From positions 248,001-312,000 of the forward strand of contig NZ_OMOI01000001.1 of NCBI RefSeq assembly GCF_900302485.1: DNA of 64,000 bases, read 5' to 3'. Shown one piece after another: positions 28,421 to 37,263 of the stretch (position 1 is its first letter; each line of letters begins with the position of its first letter). Under the pieces are notes generated by a model. That model made no database searches and was not told the DNA's origin. It worked only from the letters and a program-made list of their open reading frames with translations. The position numbers and the translations under genes are program-made. The DNA is from Aliiroseovarius pelagivivens (lineage in GTDB: Bacteria; Pseudomonadota; Alphaproteobacteria; Rhodobacterales; Rhodobacteraceae).

Positions 28421-29347
28421 TTAGTCCACCGGTTTTGCCCCCGCGGCTTCCAGCATGCGTATGTCCACTTGCGCGCGGTTCTTGCCGAAACGCATTTCAT
28501 CATAGAATACGACCTGCGTGGGTAGGGTCACACCCCAGTTGTAGGCGAATGGGGTAGAGCTCGCGCTGTTTGAGGTTTTCGAAGATCCGGTTTCTGTCGC
28601 ATAGCGATCTTGGAACGGTGCAGCGGTGACAGCTTGGGTTTTGTTGCGTTCCAGCCAGCGGCTCAAGTAGCTGTTGTATATGCCATATTTCAGGAACAGA
28701 TCGCGTTCGCTATTGTTCAGCATGGTTTGGGTTACCATGGGCTTTTGGCGCTTGCAGACCTCTTTCCCGTCCATATACATCACGAAGCTCGGCCCCTTTG
28801 GAGCGGTGCTGTAGTCGGCGAAAATCACGACGTCATTCCACCTTCCGCGAAGCTTCGAAACGCGGCCGATTGTGCACCCACCTTCGTTCCCAAACCACAT
28901 CATCGCTTTTCCATCGCGCATGTTGAAATGCCACAAAGGGGTGCGCCACCCTTTCATCTTCAACTGTCCCAGCGTTGTATTTCCGGGTCCGATGTCGCGG
29001 AAGTCGGGATTCAAAAAGAAAGACCACCCGTACCACGTCTGACCACCCACCTTTTGCAACCGATCTTTGGGGTCTTCTTTGCGCTCAATCCGTTGCCGGT
29101 CGTTGGTACAGTCATCCCAATACTTGTTGCCGCCACAATCGCCATGGCGAAGCTCAAACCTTTGAGCTTTCTGACCCGCGCGGCTGTGGCCTTTTGCAAG
29201 CGTGTAACCATACTTGGTTTTGGCGCGCAGTTCTTTTTCGATCCGGGTTGATTTCAGAATGGATTTGCCGGGTTTCTCTGCTGCGAACGCGGCAGGAGCG
29301 GACAGGCTGATTGATGCAATCAGGCCAGCGACAAAGGTATATTTCAT
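28421..29347 (-). CDS. Secreted heparin-lyase-I-like polysaccharide lyase
   Basis: The 308-residue protein has a signal peptide (about 1-22). The mature part matches the Polysacc_lyase (heparin lyase I-like) family by features such as RFELRHGDCGG (about 63-73), DDCTNDRQRIER (about 78-89), WYGWSFFLNPDF (about 104-115), LWHFNMRDGK, RWNDVVIFADYS, YMDGKEV and a C-terminal KYGIYNSYLSRW with YYDE-like text. These form a beta-jelly-roll lyase layout. The likely substrate is an acidic polysaccharide, not identifiable here. It stands alone, transcribed leftward toward the atp operon terminator. Confidence 0.68.
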   Translation of the reverse strand: MKYTFVAGLIASISLSAPAAFAAEKPGKSILKSTRIEKELRAKTKYGYTLAKGHSRAGQKAQRFELRHGDCGGNKYWDDCTNDRQRIERKEDPKDRLQKVGGQTWYGWSFFLNPDFRDIGPGNTTLGQLKMKGWRTPLWHFNMRDGKAMMWFGNEGGCTIGRVSKLRGRWNDVVIFADYSTAPKGPSFVMYMDGKEVCKRQKPMVTQTMLNNSERDLFLKYGIYNSYLSRWLERNKTQAVTAAPFQDRYATETGSSKTSNSASSTPFAYNWGVTLPTQVVFYDEMRFGKNRAQVDIRMLEAAGAKPVD

Positions 29348-29578
29348 GAATGTCCTGTGATTTGAATTTGCAGAAGACTGCCCGGCATGCAGTGATGTGT
29401 CAAAGCCTACTTCACGTAGAATTTGTATGGCGTTTGGAAGCTTCAGCTTCCCGCTTTATTTCAAAAGAAATTCAGGCTTCCGCGGCGCTGGGTTCAAAAA
29501 CTTTAAACATTGCAACCTATGCCACTTCCCGTCAGTACTTCATCCAATTGACGCACTAACCCTCTTGGAAATCCTCAG

Positions 29579-30781
29579 ATGAAACATCGTTCTGCTCTCT
29601 GGTTCATCTTGGCCACCATCCTTTTGGACGCGGTGGGCATTGGTATTGTGTTCCCCATTATGCCCGATCTGATGGAGCGTGTCGGAGCAGCCAATACCGC
29701 TGACGGCGCGTTCTGGGGCGGCATTTTGATGGCGTCCTATGCGGCGATGCAGTTTCTGTTCGCGCCTGTAATCGGTGGAATCTCTGATAGTCTAGGGCGT
29801 CGTCCCGTGCTGCTTCTGGCGCTGGTTGCTTTGGCAGTGGACTACGTGGTGATGGCACTGGCCACAACATTCTGGTGGCTTCTGCTGGGGCGGGTACTGG
29901 CCGGGATTGCTGGTGCCACCTATATTACCGCAACGGCCTATCTTGCCGATATCTCCAAGCCAGAAGAGCGCGCGGCGAATTTTGGATTGATCGGCGCCAC
30001 ATTTGGCATCGGGTTTGTGATGGGGCCAGCAATCGGTGGTCTTGTCGCCAGCGTGCATATTACGGCGCCGTTCTGGCTGGCGGCGGGATTTGCCGCGTTG
30101 AATGTGGCGGTTGGTTTGTTTTTGTTGCCCGAAAGCTTGGCACCTGAGAAACGCCGCGCCTTCACCAAACGTGACCTGAACCCATTCGGCTCGATTCTTG
30201 ACGCGTTTCGTTTGCCCGGCCTCATGCTGCCGCTTATCCTGATCTTCGCTTTTGAATTCGCCAACATGGTCTATCCAACGCTCTGGGCTTTCTGGACGCG
30301 CGAGGTCTTTGGCTGGGGTACGGCCCTGATCGGTATTTCTTTGGCCTCTTACGGGATCGCGGTTGCCTTTACGCAAGGTGTCGTGATGCGATTCATGCTG
30401 CCTAGAATTGGCGAGTATCGAACCCTGATCTTCTCGATCATCTGTGCCATTGCAGCTTTGATTGCATTCGGGTTGACCGGAAACGTCTGGGTGATGTTCT
30501 CATTCATTATCGTGGCAGCATTGGCCGACATGGCGCCTCCTACGATGACGGCGATGATGGCGAATATGGTGTCAGAAGATCGGCAAGGGCTGCTGCAAGG
30601 AGTTATTGCCAGCCTTGGGTCGATAGCAGCAGTCATTGCTCCAATGGTGATGACCGGTGTGTTCCAGTATTTTGCCGACTCAAAAGGTGGTCTCTATCTG
30701 CCCGGCGCCCCGTTTTTGCTGTCCGCAGTAATTGTGTTGATCCTTTTTCCACACTTTTTGCGTTTAAAAGCGAAGCCCTAA
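29579..30781 (+). CDS. TetA-like MFS drug exporter
   Basis: The 400-residue protein has about twelve membrane segments. Motif A of the major facilitator family is GGISDSLGRRPVLLLALVAL (about 67-86), and motif C is the Gly/Pro-rich GFVMGPAIGGLVAS (about 142-155). The N-terminal ILLDAVGIGIVFPIMPDLM with conserved Asp is typical of the TCR/Tet group of proton-coupled exporters. No TetR-type regulator is adjacent. Chromosomal TetA-like genes of this kind are often not tetracycline-specific, so the substrate is open. Confidence 0.85.
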   Translation: MKHRSALWFILATILLDAVGIGIVFPIMPDLMERVGAANTADGAFWGGILMASYAAMQFLFAPVIGGISDSLGRRPVLLLALVALAVDYVVMALATTFWWLLLGRVLAGIAGATYITATAYLADISKPEERAANFGLIGATFGIGFVMGPAIGGLVASVHITAPFWLAAGFAALNVAVGLFLLPESLAPEKRRAFTKRDLNPFGSILDAFRLPGLMLPLILIFAFEFANMVYPTLWAFWTREVFGWGTALIGISLASYGIAVAFTQGVVMRFMLPRIGEYRTLIFSIICAIAALIAFGLTGNVWVMFSFIIVAALADMAPPTMTAMMANMVSEDRQGLLQGVIASLGSIAAVIAPMVMTGVFQYFADSKGGLYLPGAPFLLSAVIVLILFPHFLRLKAKP

Positions 30782-30840
30782 CTTGTTTTGATCGCCGACG
30801 TTGGGCATGATTTACTTGGGTTTGGTGGAAAATATTGATT

Positions 30841-31188
30841 ATGAAGCGAATTAGGTCCCATTTGGTGGGTATCGACCAAGGCAGCAAAGTGCTGTTTTCG
30901 GATTTTGAAGATGACGGCGAGATGTGGACAGGAAGCGGTCCACGCAAGTTAAAGTGCCCGATTCGGTTTTCTGAAGCTTTCCAGGTGCCTCCGACGGTCA
31001 CGATTTCGATGTCGATGTGGGATATCGCAGGGCAGAGCAATCAACGTGCAGATGTTATGGCCGAAAATGTGACGACCGATGGGTTCGATATTCTGTTTCG
31101 CACTTGGGGAGATACGAGGGTCGCGCGTGTACGCACGGATTGGCTTGCGATCGGCGAAGTGTCTGATGATGAGATGTGGGATGTGTGA
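30841..31188 (+). CDS. H-type lectin domain protein
   Basis: The 115-residue protein is essentially one H-type lectin domain: VLFSDFEDDGEMWTGSGPRK (about 18-37), FSEAFQVPPTVTISMSMWDI (about 43-62) and GFDILFRTWGDTRVARVRTDWLAIG (about 80-104; here split by pattern as FRTWGDTRV and DWLAIG). Such domains bind sugars, chiefly N-acetylgalactosamine in animals. There is no signal peptide. The ATG at 30841 is preferred; a TTG at 30835 would add two residues and is nearer to the GGTGGA site. GC content looks lower than the neighbours, hinting at transfer. The bacterial role is unknown. Confidence 0.72.
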   Translation: MKRIRSHLVGIDQGSKVLFSDFEDDGEMWTGSGPRKLKCPIRFSEAFQVPPTVTISMSMWDIAGQSNQRADVMAENVTTDGFDILFRTWGDTRVARVRTDWLAIGEVSDDEMWDV

Positions 31189-31206
31189 TCCCGGATGCTA
31201 GCAATA

Positions 31207-31230
31207 AAAAAGGGCCCCGCGGGGCCCTTT
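31207..31230 (-). terminator. Terminator of prs (weak in the other direction)
   Basis: AAAGGGCCCC and GGGGCCCTTT form a ten-base stem with a two-base loop (31209-31230). On the minus strand it is followed by a T-run, making it a good terminator for prs. On the plus strand it can also stop the lectin gene. Confidence 0.88.
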
Positions 31231-31254
31231 CGTGTCTCTGACATCCTGAGTGGA

Positions 31255-32268
31255 TCAGGAGTACATGCCTTCGTACAGCGGCTCTAGCGTGTCGTGGTCG
31301 AACAGCGACGAAACCGAGGTGCCGCCCCAGATGTTCAGGATGGCCTGTGCAAACATCGGTGCGGTGGGTACGACGCGGATATTCTTGGCATCCAGAACCG
31401 GTTGTGTCGGCTCGATGGAATCGGTGATCACCAGAGATTTCATTACCGAGTTCTGAACCCGCTCGACTGCGGGGCCGGACATGACGCCATGGGTGATATA
31501 GGAATGCACCTCTTGCGCGCCTTGCTCCATCAGAACCTCGGCAGCTTTACACAGCGTACCAGCGGTGTCGCAGATGTCGTCTACGATGATGCAGCGCTTG
31601 CCTTCCACGTTGCCGATCACGGTCATCTCGGCCACTTCACCAGCCTTTTCACGACGCTTGTCGACGATAGCCAGAGGTGCACCAATGCGTTTTGCCAGCT
31701 CGCGGGCACGGGCCACACCGCCGACATCGGGCGAGATCACCATCACCTCGTCCAGGCAATCCTTGAAGTGATGTTTCACGTCCAGCGCAAAGATCGGGCT
31801 GGCATAAAGGTTGTCCACCGGAATATCGAAGAAGCCTTGGATCTGGGCTGCGTGCAGGTCCATGGTCAGAACCCGCTCGATGCCCGATTGGGCGATCAGG
31901 TTGGCCACCAGCTTGGCCGAGATCGGCGTGCGGGCCTTGGTGCGGCGATCCTGACGGGCGTAGCCGAAATAGGGTATCACGGCGGTGGCGGACTTGGCCG
32001 AGGACCGGCGCAGCGTGTCCGACATGATCAGAAGTTCCATCAGGTTGTCATTTGCCGGGTTCGAGGTCGACTGGATGATGAACATATCCTCGCCGCGCAC
32101 GTTCTCGTAGATCTCGACGAAGACCTCTTGGTCGTTGAAGCGTTCGACACGCGCGTCGACAAGCCCAACATTCGAGCCGCGATGCATAGACATGCGTTTC
32201 GCAACAGCTTCGGCCAGCGGGCGGTTGGCATTGCCCGAGATAAGTTTCGGTTCGGTGATGGAAGGCAT
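31255..32268 (-). CDS. prs: Ribose-phosphate pyrophosphokinase
   Basis: The enzyme makes PRPP from ribose 5-phosphate and ATP for nucleotide, His and Trp synthesis. The 337-residue product has the PRPP synthetase text: [17 protein letters not shown] (about 10-26), [20 protein letters not shown] (about 42-61), [18 protein letters not shown] (about 97-114), [18 protein letters not shown] (about 134-151) and the PRPP loop [10 protein letters not shown] (about 229-238). The start at 32268 fits the family N-terminus; upstream in-frame codons lack conservation. A strong terminator follows. Confidence 0.96.
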   Translation of the reverse strand: MPSITEPKLISGNANRPLAEAVAKRMSMHRGSNVGLVDARVERFNDQEVFVEIYENVRGEDMFIIQSTSNPANDNLMELLIMSDTLRRSSAKSATAVIPYFGYARQDRRTKARTPISAKLVANLIAQSGIERVLTMDLHAAQIQGFFDIPVDNLYASPIFALDVKHHFKDCLDEVMVISPDVGGVARARELAKRIGAPLAIVDKRREKAGEVAEMTVIGNVEGKRCIIVDDICDTAGTLCKAAEVLMEQGAQEVHSYITHGVMSGPAVERVQNSVMKSLVITDSIEPTQPVLDAKNIRVVPTAPMFAQAILNIWGGTSVSSLFDHDTLEPLYEGMYS

Positions 32269-32311
32269 GGCAGCAGATCCCAGAATTGCTCTGTATGACA
32301 GAATCGTGACG

Positions 32312-32339
32312 TTGACACCCAATAGCATCGGGATAGATT
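32312..32339 (+). promoter_or_regulatory. Likely promoter for the DsbA-fold isomerase gene
   Basis: TTGACA (32312-32317) and TAGATT (32334-32339) are 16 bases apart, ending 36 bases before the ATG at 32376, on the coding strand. Confidence 0.5.
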
Positions 32340-32375
32340 TCGGGAAACAGCATTGGCGCAACAGGGGACCGAAAA

Positions 32376-32975
32376 ATGAACCATATTGACTATTATTTCA
32401 CAGTGCTTTCGCCGTGGGCCTTCTTTGGTGGCAAACGGTTTGCTCAGATCGCGGACAAGCACGGGGTGTCGGTGACCTTCAAGCCGGTTGATATCGGGCA
32501 ACTCTTTACCCGTACGGGTGGACAGCTACCAAAAGATCGCCATCCGTCACGGATGGAGTATCGCATGCAAGAGCTGAAGCGCTGGTCTAAGGCGCTGGAT
32601 ATGCCGATCAACCTCACCCCGGCGCACTGGCCCACCAATGGTGCGCCTGCGTCTTATGCGATCATCGCCGCTCAAAGCGCAGGAACAGGGGACGTTGGCG
32701 TGCTGGTCGATGCCTTGATGCGGTCGATCTGGATGGACGAAAAAGACATCGCGGAAGATGCAGTCATCAAGGCGTGCCTGTCCGAGGCCGGGTTTGATCC
32801 GTCACTGGCAGACAGCGGTCTTCTGATGGGGGCCGAGACCTATGCGCGAAACACCGACGACGCTGTGAATGCGGGCGTGTTCGGGTCGCCTTTCTATGTC
32901 TGCGATGATGGCGAGAAGTTCTGGGGCCAAGACCGCCTTGACCTGCTGGATGTGCATCTGGCCGATAAGGACTAA
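32376..32975 (+). CDS. 2-hydroxychromene-2-carboxylate isomerase-like protein (DsbA/kappa GST fold)
   Basis: The 199-residue protein is in the HCCA isomerase/kappa glutathione transferase family: [20 protein letters not shown] at the N-terminus has the catalytic Ser (SPW) in place of the DsbA CxxC, then [20 protein letters not shown] (about 50-69) and [22 protein letters not shown] (about 168-189; the FGSP cis-Pro and FWGQDR are family marks). Such proteins use glutathione to isomerise aromatic breakdown products. No naphthalene-type pathway genes are nearby, so the substrate is unclear. A hydrolase gene follows after two bases and is probably co-transcribed. Confidence 0.87.
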   Translation: MNHIDYYFTVLSPWAFFGGKRFAQIADKHGVSVTFKPVDIGQLFTRTGGQLPKDRHPSRMEYRMQELKRWSKALDMPINLTPAHWPTNGAPASYAIIAAQSAGTGDVGVLVDALMRSIWMDEKDIAEDAVIKACLSEAGFDPSLADSGLLMGAETYARNTDDAVNAGVFGSPFYVCDDGEKFWGQDRLDLLDVHLADKD

Positions 32976-32977
32976 TT

Positions 32978-33799
32978 ATGCTGGAAGAACTGGGCGGGTG
33001 CCCGACCTATTGGGATCAGCAGGGCACCGGCGCGCGCGCGGCGCTGTTTATCCACTGCTCGCTGGCGCATTCCGGTGCGTGGCGCGGTGTGCGGACAGTG
33101 TTGGGGAACGATCTGACGACACTTGCCTATGACCTGCCCGGGCACGGGCGCAGTGCGGAATGGGATGGGCAGGACGACTATCAGGACACTGCGACGCAAG
33201 CCGCGCTGGATCTTTTGGACCGTCACGCGCAGGGACCGGTTGATCTGGTCGGGCACAGCTTCGGCGGGACGATTGCCTTGCGTCTGGCCCAGATGGCGCC
33301 CGACAAGGTGCGCAGCTTGACCCTGTACGAACCCGTCCTGTTTTCGACGGCCAAAGACGATCCGGCCTATGTCGAAAACAATGCTTATATGACCGGTGTT
33401 TTCGCGGACGCCATGCGCGCGGGTGATCGGATGGAGGCCGCACGCCTGTTCAACTGCCAATGGGGCAGCGATGCTGGGTGGGAGGCGCTTCCAAACCGTC
33501 TGAAGACCGATATGGCGGATCAAATCCACTTGATCCCGGCTGCACGCTGTGTGACGCATGAAGACGTGCACGGCCAGGTGGCGCCGGGGGCATTGGAGAA
33601 GGTGACGCTACCGGTTCTGTTGCTGGAAGGTGAACGTTCACCCGATCTTGTGCGCGCCGTTCATGATCGGATGGAGGCTCGGTTCCCGAATGTCCGCCGA
33701 AAGGTGATTGCCGGGGCGGGGCATATGGGGCCGATCAGCCACCCGCGCGAGGTCGCCGCGTGCATTCGTGAACACCTTCTGCACGCCGAAGCCGTCTGA
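32978..33799 (+). CDS. Alpha/beta-fold hydrolase
   Basis: The 273-residue protein has the canonical fold with the oxyanion region ALFIHCSLAHSGAW (about 22-35), DLPGHGRSAEW (about 51-61), the nucleophile elbow GHSFGG (about 90-95), an acid near LLLEGERSPD (about 214-223) and the catalytic His in GAGHMGPISHP (about 246-256). The substrate is unknown. It starts two bases after the isomerase gene, so the two probably act in the same pathway. It faces the threonine aldolase gene. Confidence 0.9.
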   Translation: MLEELGGCPTYWDQQGTGARAALFIHCSLAHSGAWRGVRTVLGNDLTTLAYDLPGHGRSAEWDGQDDYQDTATQAALDLLDRHAQGPVDLVGHSFGGTIALRLAQMAPDKVRSLTLYEPVLFSTAKDDPAYVENNAYMTGVFADAMRAGDRMEAARLFNCQWGSDAGWEALPNRLKTDMADQIHLIPAARCVTHEDVHGQVAPGALEKVTLPVLLLEGERSPDLVRAVHDRMEARFPNVRRKVIAGAGHMGPISHPREVAACIREHLLHAEAV

Positions 33800-33817
33800 C
33801 CAATGTGCGGTGCGGGA

Positions 33818-34867
33818 TTATCCCCGCGCCAGCGCGATAAACCGATCGACGTTTTCGTCTGACATGGACCAGTCTGCGACCATACGGGCGGTCAGGATCT
33901 CGTCGGGATTGTCGCCGTCCAGCTGACCTTCCCAGATGTAATAGGCCGCACCTGCGTCATGCAAACGCTGATGACCCGCACGGGCCCAGCCTGCGAAGCT
34001 CATGTTTGCATCGGGTTCGTGCAGGAAGACGATGCCGTCGATCTGCTTCAGGCCACGCACCAACCGTGCGTTGGCCGCGTTCGCTTGGCGTGCCAGATCC
34101 AGCCATAGATCACCCTCAAGATAGGCCAACATCTGCGCCGCCAGAAAACGGTTCTTCGAGAACAGATGCCCGCCGCGTTTACGGCGAAGTTCGAATTCCC
34201 AAGCGTGTTTGGGGTCGAAGAAAATGACCGCCTCGACACCCATGCAGCCGTTCTTGGTGCCGCCGAAGCTGACCACATCGACGCCGGCCTTCCAGGTCAT
34301 CTCGGCAGGGGTGCATCCCAAAGCGACGAGTGCATTGGCAAAGCGTGCACCGTCCAGATGGACGGGCAGGTCGAAACCCTTGGCCACATCGCACAGGGCT
34401 TTGATTTCAGCCACGGAATAGACTGTGCCGCGTTCAGTCACATTGGTGATCGACACCGGGCCGCGCTGCGGGCCGTGCACTCCACGGGTTTCTTCGCCAG
34501 CGATGGAGTTGCGCAGCGCGTCGGACGACATTTTCGCGTCCTCAGCAGGCACCAAGGTCAGTTTCGCGCCGCCAGTATAGAACTCGGGCGCGTTGCACTC
34601 GTCCTCGTGGATATGCGCCTCTGGCGAACAGAAGATCGTGTCAAAGGGACGTGTTAAAGTCGCCAGCGAAATCGAGTTTGCCGCCGTGCCCGTTGCCACC
34701 AGATACACCGCCGCTTCGGGTGCTTCAAAGATCTCGCGAATGCGGGTTGTGACCTGTGCCATGATATCGTCTGCCCCATAGGGCATGGCGTAACCTTCGT
34801 TGGCGCGTGCCAAAGCGGCCATCACATTCGGGTGCACGGGACCCGTGTTGTCAGAGGCGAAATACAT
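33818..34867 (-). CDS. ltaE: Low-specificity L-threonine aldolase
   Basis: This PLP enzyme splits threonine or related beta-hydroxy amino acids to glycine and an aldehyde. The 349-residue product has FASDNTGPVHPNVMAAL (about 3-19), ATGTAANSISL (about 58-68), EDECNAPEF, the PLP-contact segment VHLDGARFANAL (about 154-165) and the PLP lysine in SFGGTKNGCMG (about 188-198). The ATG at 34867 sits in a TGATG overlap with ycgN, with GAGGAG upstream; earlier in-frame codons lie inside ycgN. Specificity for threonine versus phenylserine or allo-threonine cannot be told. Confidence 0.9.
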   Translation of the reverse strand: MYFASDNTGPVHPNVMAALARANEGYAMPYGADDIMAQVTTRIREIFEAPEAAVYLVATGTAANSISLATLTRPFDTIFCSPEAHIHEDECNAPEFYTGGAKLTLVPAEDAKMSSDALRNSIAGEETRGVHGPQRGPVSITNVTERGTVYSVAEIKALCDVAKGFDLPVHLDGARFANALVALGCTPAEMTWKAGVDVVSFGGTKNGCMGVEAVIFFDPKHAWEFELRRKRGGHLFSKNRFLAAQMLAYLEGDLWLDLARQANAANARLVRGLKQIDGIVFLHEPDANMSFAGWARAGHQRLHDAGAAYYIWEGQLDGDNPDEILTARMVADWSMSDENVDRFIALARG

Positions 34868-35319
34868 CAGTGTGGCTCCTCGATCAGGTGGTCTTCCCAT
34901 TCTTCTTCCGGGACTTCGAATTCCGGCACCGTCCAGCCCTGAACGCTGCGCCCAGCCTTGTGCACGCTGTCCGGGTCGCCCGAGACCAGCGGGTGCCAGT
35001 CATATAAAGGTTTGCCTTCGTGACGCAGGCGATAGGCGCAGGAGGCGGGCATGAAATAGGCTGTTTCGCCGATGTTCTCTGGCGTCAGATGGATGCATTC
35101 GGGAACGAATTGCAGACGAATGTCATATTGCGAGCACTGGCAGGTCTCGCCATCTAGAAGGCGGCAGGCCACGCGGGTAAAGACGACCTCTCCGGTGTCT
35201 TCATCTTCAAGTTTGTTCAGGCAACATTTGCCGCATCCATCACAGAGAGCTTCCCATTCTTGGGGGGTAAGCTGGTCCAGCGGACGCTCCCAGAATTTTT
35301 TGCGCAGGGGATTTGCCAT
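34867..35319 (-). CDS. ycgN: YcgN family cysteine-cluster protein (UPF0260)
   Basis: The 150-residue protein begins with FWERPLDQLTPQEWEALCDG (about 9-28) followed by CGKCCLNKLEDEDTGEV and a set of Cys residues (VACRLL, ETCQCSQY, PECIHL) that define UPF0260 and probably bind an Fe-S cluster or zinc. HPLVSGDPDSVHKAG (about 109-123) is the conserved C-terminal part. The function of the family is unknown. It overlaps the Dabb gene by one base upstream and the aldolase gene by one base downstream. Confidence 0.92.
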   Translation of the reverse strand: MANPLRKKFWERPLDQLTPQEWEALCDGCGKCCLNKLEDEDTGEVVFTRVACRLLDGETCQCSQYDIRLQFVPECIHLTPENIGETAYFMPASCAYRLRHEGKPLYDWHPLVSGDPDSVHKAGRSVQGWTVPEFEVPEEEWEDHLIEEPH

Positions 35320-35609
35320 CAGTCGGCCAGAAAATCTGCCGCAATCCGCATCTCGCGCAATGGGCGGACGCGGGCAATCGATTCTTGATAGATCGGATGC
35401 GCCTTATAGGCGGCCAGCTGGGCTTCGTCTTCGAACTCGCCATAGACGACCACATCGGGTGATGGGCCGGGAATCGGGTCTTCGAACCGGTTCTCGGCGA
35501 TCTCCAGACGGATGCAGTCTGGGATGCCTTTCAGAAGCTCCAAGCCTTCGCGCACGCGGTCGCGGTCTTCGGGGCGTTTGGCGGTGAAGAAAACGATATG
35601 ACGGATCAT
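35319..35609 (-). CDS. Dabb family protein (stress-responsive alpha/beta barrel)
   Basis: The 96-residue protein is a single Dabb (ferredoxin-like) domain: MIRHIVFFTAKRPEDRDRV, then PDVVVYGEFEDEAQLAAYKA (about 51-70) and a C-terminal HPIYQ. Family members form dimeric barrels with mostly unknown functions. It overlaps ribF by four bases (ATGA) and ycgN by one, so it is a coupled part of the operon. Confidence 0.87.
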   Translation of the reverse strand: MIRHIVFFTAKRPEDRDRVREGLELLKGIPDCIRLEIAENRFEDPIPGPSPDVVVYGEFEDEAQLAAYKAHPIYQESIARVRPLREMRIAADFLAD

Positions 35610-36556
35610 GGGCGGCCCGCTAGTTGAGAGAGAATATCGCGCGCACGTGCGCAGTCTGCGTCCATCTGTGCGATCAGTGCGTCGAGACCGTCGAACACCT
35701 CTTCCGGGCGCAGATACTCGATCAAAGCAACGGACAGCTGCTCGCCATAGATGTCGCCTTTAAAGTCGAAAATGAAGCTTTCGATGTTGGGCAGGTTCTC
35801 CCCGAACATCGGGCGCGTTCCCATCGAGGCCGCGCCGCCGTAGGTGCCCTGATGCGGGCCGGTCAGGATCTCGACCTCGATCGCATAGACGCCGAATTTC
35901 GGTGGATGCAGCCCAGAGATCGACATGTTCGCGGTAGGGAAGCCCAGATCGCGACCGCGCTGGTCGCCCCGGATCACCTCGCCATCAATGCGGTGCCAGT
36001 GGCCCAGCATCCGCGCGGCGTCACGTGGGCGGCCTTCGGTCAGGGCTGTGCGGATTGCGGTCGAGCTGACCTCGCCCACGTCATCTGACATCAGGGGGGC
36101 GACGGTCACGCCGAATCCCAGTTCTTGCCCCAGCGTTTCCAACACGGCCGGTGTTCCCGCCCGGTCCTTGCCGAAATGGAAATCTGCGCCAACGAACACA
36201 TGGGTCAGGCCCAGCCCGTCTACGATCACATCGCGGGCGAATTCTTCAGGTGTCAGCGCCGACAGCGTGTCGTTGAAGCTGAGTTCAAACAGCGCCTCGA
36301 TCCCCAGCTTTTCCAGCCGGTGCGCGCGCGTGTCGGCGTTCATCAGGCGAAACGGAGGGGCTTTCGGGGCGAAGTATTCACGCGGATGAGGTTCGAACGT
36401 CATGACGCCCAAAGGGGCACCCAGTTCGGTCGCTTTCTGGCGCGCGATGTCGATGACATACTGGTGGCCCAGATGCACGCCATCGAAATTTCCGATGACA
36501 GCCGTGGCGCCCCGGTCAGATGGTTCAACAAACTGATAGTCACGAATGATCCGCAT
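35606..36556 (-). CDS. ribF: Bifunctional riboflavin kinase/FAD synthetase
   Basis: RibF converts riboflavin to FMN and then FAD. The 316-residue product has the FMN adenylyltransferase domain with AVIGNFDGVHLGHQYVIDI (about 19-37) and VFVGADFHFGKDRAG (about 119-133), and the kinase domain with GRDLGFPTANMSI (about 201-213) and a conserved Glu in NIESFIFDFKGDIYGE. It heads a tight group with Dabb, ycgN and the aldolase. A MaoC gene lies upstream. No FMN riboswitch is visible in the 76-base gap before it. Confidence 0.95.
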   Translation of the reverse strand: MRIIRDYQFVEPSDRGATAVIGNFDGVHLGHQYVIDIARQKATELGAPLGVMTFEPHPREYFAPKAPPFRLMNADTRAHRLEKLGIEALFELSFNDTLSALTPEEFARDVIVDGLGLTHVFVGADFHFGKDRAGTPAVLETLGQELGFGVTVAPLMSDDVGEVSSTAIRTALTEGRPRDAARMLGHWHRIDGEVIRGDQRGRDLGFPTANMSISGLHPPKFGVYAIEVEILTGPHQGTYGGAASMGTRPMFGENLPNIESFIFDFKGDIYGEQLSVALIEYLRPEEVFDGLDALIAQMDADCARARDILSQLAGRP

Positions 36557-36632
36557 ATTCTGGCCTTAGCGTTCCAGCGTGGCCTGTGCAAGCCCAAGGC
36601 GGCTTGCGGATCGAATTCGTGAAAGCTGCGCC

Positions 36633-37076
36633 TTAGTCCAGCTTGGCCGAAGGTGCGAGCACCTTTGCTTCGCCCTTTAGAACGGGTTTCCCATCCACAA
36701 GGCAAACGGTCTTCAGTGTAACCCGGCGTTTGGCGTGATCGATGTCCATAACGGTCACCTCGGCGCGCACGACGTCTCCGGGGCGTACGGGGGCCAGGAA
36801 GGTCAGTTGCTGACCCATATAGATGGTGCCATGCCCGGGCAGCTGTTCGCCAATCACGGCCGAGATCAGCCCAGCGCTGAGCATTCCGTGGGCGATGCGC
36901 CCCTCAAAGATCGTGTCTTTGGCAAATTCGTCATCCAGATGCACCGGATTGCGGTCGGTCGAGACCTCGGCAAACAGTTCAATGTCGCGGTCCGTCACTT
37001 CTTTGACGATGTGGCGCGACATACCAATTTCCAGCTCTTCAATGCAGATCGTTCCGCGTGGGAAGTTGTCCAACAT
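36633..37076 (-). CDS. MaoC family dehydratase ((R)-enoyl-CoA hydratase-like)
   Basis: The 147-residue protein has the hot-dog fold motif STDRNPVHLDDEFA (about 39-52) and GRIAHGMLSAGLISAVIG (about 58-75), the Asp and His of (R)-specific enoyl-CoA hydratases such as PhaJ. The likely reaction is hydration of trans-2-enoyl-CoA to (R)-3-hydroxyacyl-CoA, linking fatty acid oxidation with polyhydroxyalkanoate synthesis. A GGAGG site precedes the ATG. It lies between the HAD gene and ribF on the same strand. Confidence 0.88.
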   Translation of the reverse strand: MLDNFPRGTICIEELEIGMSRHIVKEVTDRDIELFAEVSTDRNPVHLDDEFAKDTIFEGRIAHGMLSAGLISAVIGEQLPGHGTIYMGQQLTFLAPVRPGDVVRAEVTVMDIDHAKRRVTLKTVCLVDGKPVLKGEAKVLAPSAKLD

Positions 37077-37263
37077 TTTGTCCTCCGGGTAACAAATGGA
37101 CGATTTGTCGTCCGTATCGGTAATAACATTACTTTGCAGTTGCAGAAAAAATCAAGGGGTAATCTGCGTAGAAATACCACATGACGCCCGCGTCAGGTGG
37201 CCGCAGTTGCACTGTAATCACCCGGGCGGGACCGCAGGAATGACTAAAAAACAGTCGCTTATA

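Noticed and set aside
28421..31188. Genomic island spanning the lyase-like, TetA-like and lectin genes
   Set aside because: No integrase, tRNA, direct repeat or insertion sequence is visible at the borders; only mild composition differences.
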